DNA from: Mucilaginibacter sp. OK098
GTDB lineage: Bacteria; Bacteroidota; Bacteroidia; Sphingobacteriales; Sphingobacteriaceae
Direction of reading: 5' to 3'
Assembly: GCF_900142915.1 (NCBI RefSeq)
Contig: NZ_FRCM01000001.1
Coordinates: 744,001-808,000, forward strand
DNA length: 64,000 bases
Shown here piece after piece: positions 63,341 to 64,000 of this stretch (its first letter is position 1; the number at the start of each line of letters is the position of its first letter). The notes under the pieces are model-generated. The model did not search any database. It saw nothing but the letters and a program-made list of their open reading frames with translations, and was not told the DNA's origin. A program made the translations under genes and the position numbers.

Positions 63341-64000
63341 ATGAACGCAGAAATATTTAAATACAACGGTCCCTTTGAACTTGAATCGGGCAAACAATTA
63401 AAAGAGCTTGAAATAGGTTTCCATACCTATGGAACGCTTAATAAAAACGCGGATAATGTAGTGTGGGTATGCCATGCCCTCACTGCAAATTCCGATGTTT
63501 TTGACTGGTGGAAAGGCTTGTTTGGTGATAATAATTATTTCAACCCCGATGAGCATTTTGTGGTATGTGCCAACATCCTGGGTTCGCCTTATGGTACCAG
63601 TAACCCGCTAAGTATAAATCCGGTAACAGGTCAGCCTTATTATCTTTCTTTTCCGGAATTTACGGTACGTGACATTGTTAAAGCACACAGCCTATTAGCT
63701 GAACATCTTGGTGTAAGAAACATTGAGATCCTTATCGGTGGTTCGCTTGGCGGTCAGCAGGCTGCTGAATGGGCAATTATCGAACCCGAGCGCATAAAAA
63801 ATCTTATCCTTATTGCCTCCAATGCAAAACATTCGCCATGGGGAATTGCATTTAATGAATCGCAGCGTTTGGCGATCAGCGCCGACCGTACATTCTATTC
63901 AAACTCACCTGATGGTGGGCAAAAAGGATTAAAGGCAGCAAGAAGCATTGCCCTGCTCTCCTACCGCAACTATAAAACATATTCCATCACTCAGCAGGAA
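63341..64000 (+). CDS. metX: Homoserine O-acetyltransferase, N-terminal part (3' end outside window)
   Basis: 220 codons without a stop to the window edge. Alpha/beta hydrolase fold: LEIGFHTYGTLN, VVCANILGSPYGTSNP, and the nucleophile Ser135 in LIGGSLGGQQAAEWA. Characteristic of MetX, which acetylates homoserine with acetyl-CoA to give the substrate of MetY. The start ATG at 63341 follows a heptad tract. Second gene of the metY-metX operon. Confidence 0.93.
   Translation, partial: MNAEIFKYNGPFELESGKQLKELEIGFHTYGTLNKNADNVVWVCHALTANSDVFDWWKGLFGDNNYFNPDEHFVVCANILGSPYGTSNPLSINPVTGQPYYLSFPEFTVRDIVKAHSLLAEHLGVRNIEILIGGSLGGQQAAEWAIIEPERIKNLILIASNAKHSPWGIAFNESQRLAISADRTFYSNSPDGGQKGLKAARSIALLSYRNYKTYSITQQE

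Overview
The window reads as chromosomal DNA of a Bacteroidota member of the Sphingobacteriaceae type (Mucilaginibacter/Pedobacter-like; the genus is my inference). The reasons are a SusC/SusD pair with a TAATG junction, many lipoproteins with short Cys lipoboxes, promoters of the TTG-N20/21-TAnnTTTG kind, the near absence of Shine-Dalgarno sequences, a gyrA-TPR-TPR operon, a fused OtsA-OtsB, the futalosine genes mqnA and mqnE, and a MetX/MetY route to methionine. I saw no rRNA, tRNA, CRISPR array, prophage or transposase gene.

Layout. 1-6.2 kb: tail of a Nudix-type regulator; a minus-strand operon of two duplicated beta-helix proteins plus a propeller lipoprotein, divergent from a membrane-spanning regulator; a secreted orphan. 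6.3-10.7 kb: diheme cytochrome c, UMF1 transporter, CCG-domain Fe-S protein, MACPF (perforin-like) lipoprotein. 10.8-14.1 kb: thrS-infC-rpmI-rplT with terminator. 14.2-20.6 kb: SRPBCC protein, class A beta-lactamase-like hydrolase, then a promoter, cobalamin riboswitch and a btuB / btuG-like / six-TM protein operon. 20.7-27.8 kb: sirtuin, SusC/SusD, Dph6-like ATPase. 28-35.2 kb: fRMsr, hydrolase, alkyladenine glycosylase, kynureninase, HDAC-family amidohydrolase, MATE exporter, AlbA_2 protein, GNAT. 35.4-46.3 kb: small lipoprotein, SDR, TPR-TPR-gyrA, hemF, MFS, cold-shock protein, 1-Cys peroxiredoxin. 46.5-51.6 kb: GH15 enzyme and OtsAB (trehalose). 51.9-60.2 kb: secreted proteins, SDR, esterase, mqnE-phosphatase-mqnA, S41 protease. 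60.2-64 kb: sulfur amino-acid genes: a Cys/Met PLP enzyme, then a promoter, SAM-I riboswitch, a 38-codon reading frame ending Cys-Ile-Cys-Cys-Cys-Cys, metY and metX (cut by the window edge).

The two most interesting things are (a) the metYX leader, where a SAM riboswitch is followed 8 nt later by a poly-cysteine mini-gene, suggesting two-input control by SAM and by charged tRNA-Cys, and (b) the intergenic DNA. Many gaps contain degenerate tandem words, several of them phased at 7 nt, or palindromes from two further families. They often form inverted arms between convergent genes, and two genes appear to take their start codon from a repeat. A riboswitch-controlled B12 operon whose third gene may be a solitary inner-membrane transporter is a further candidate for a little-described system.
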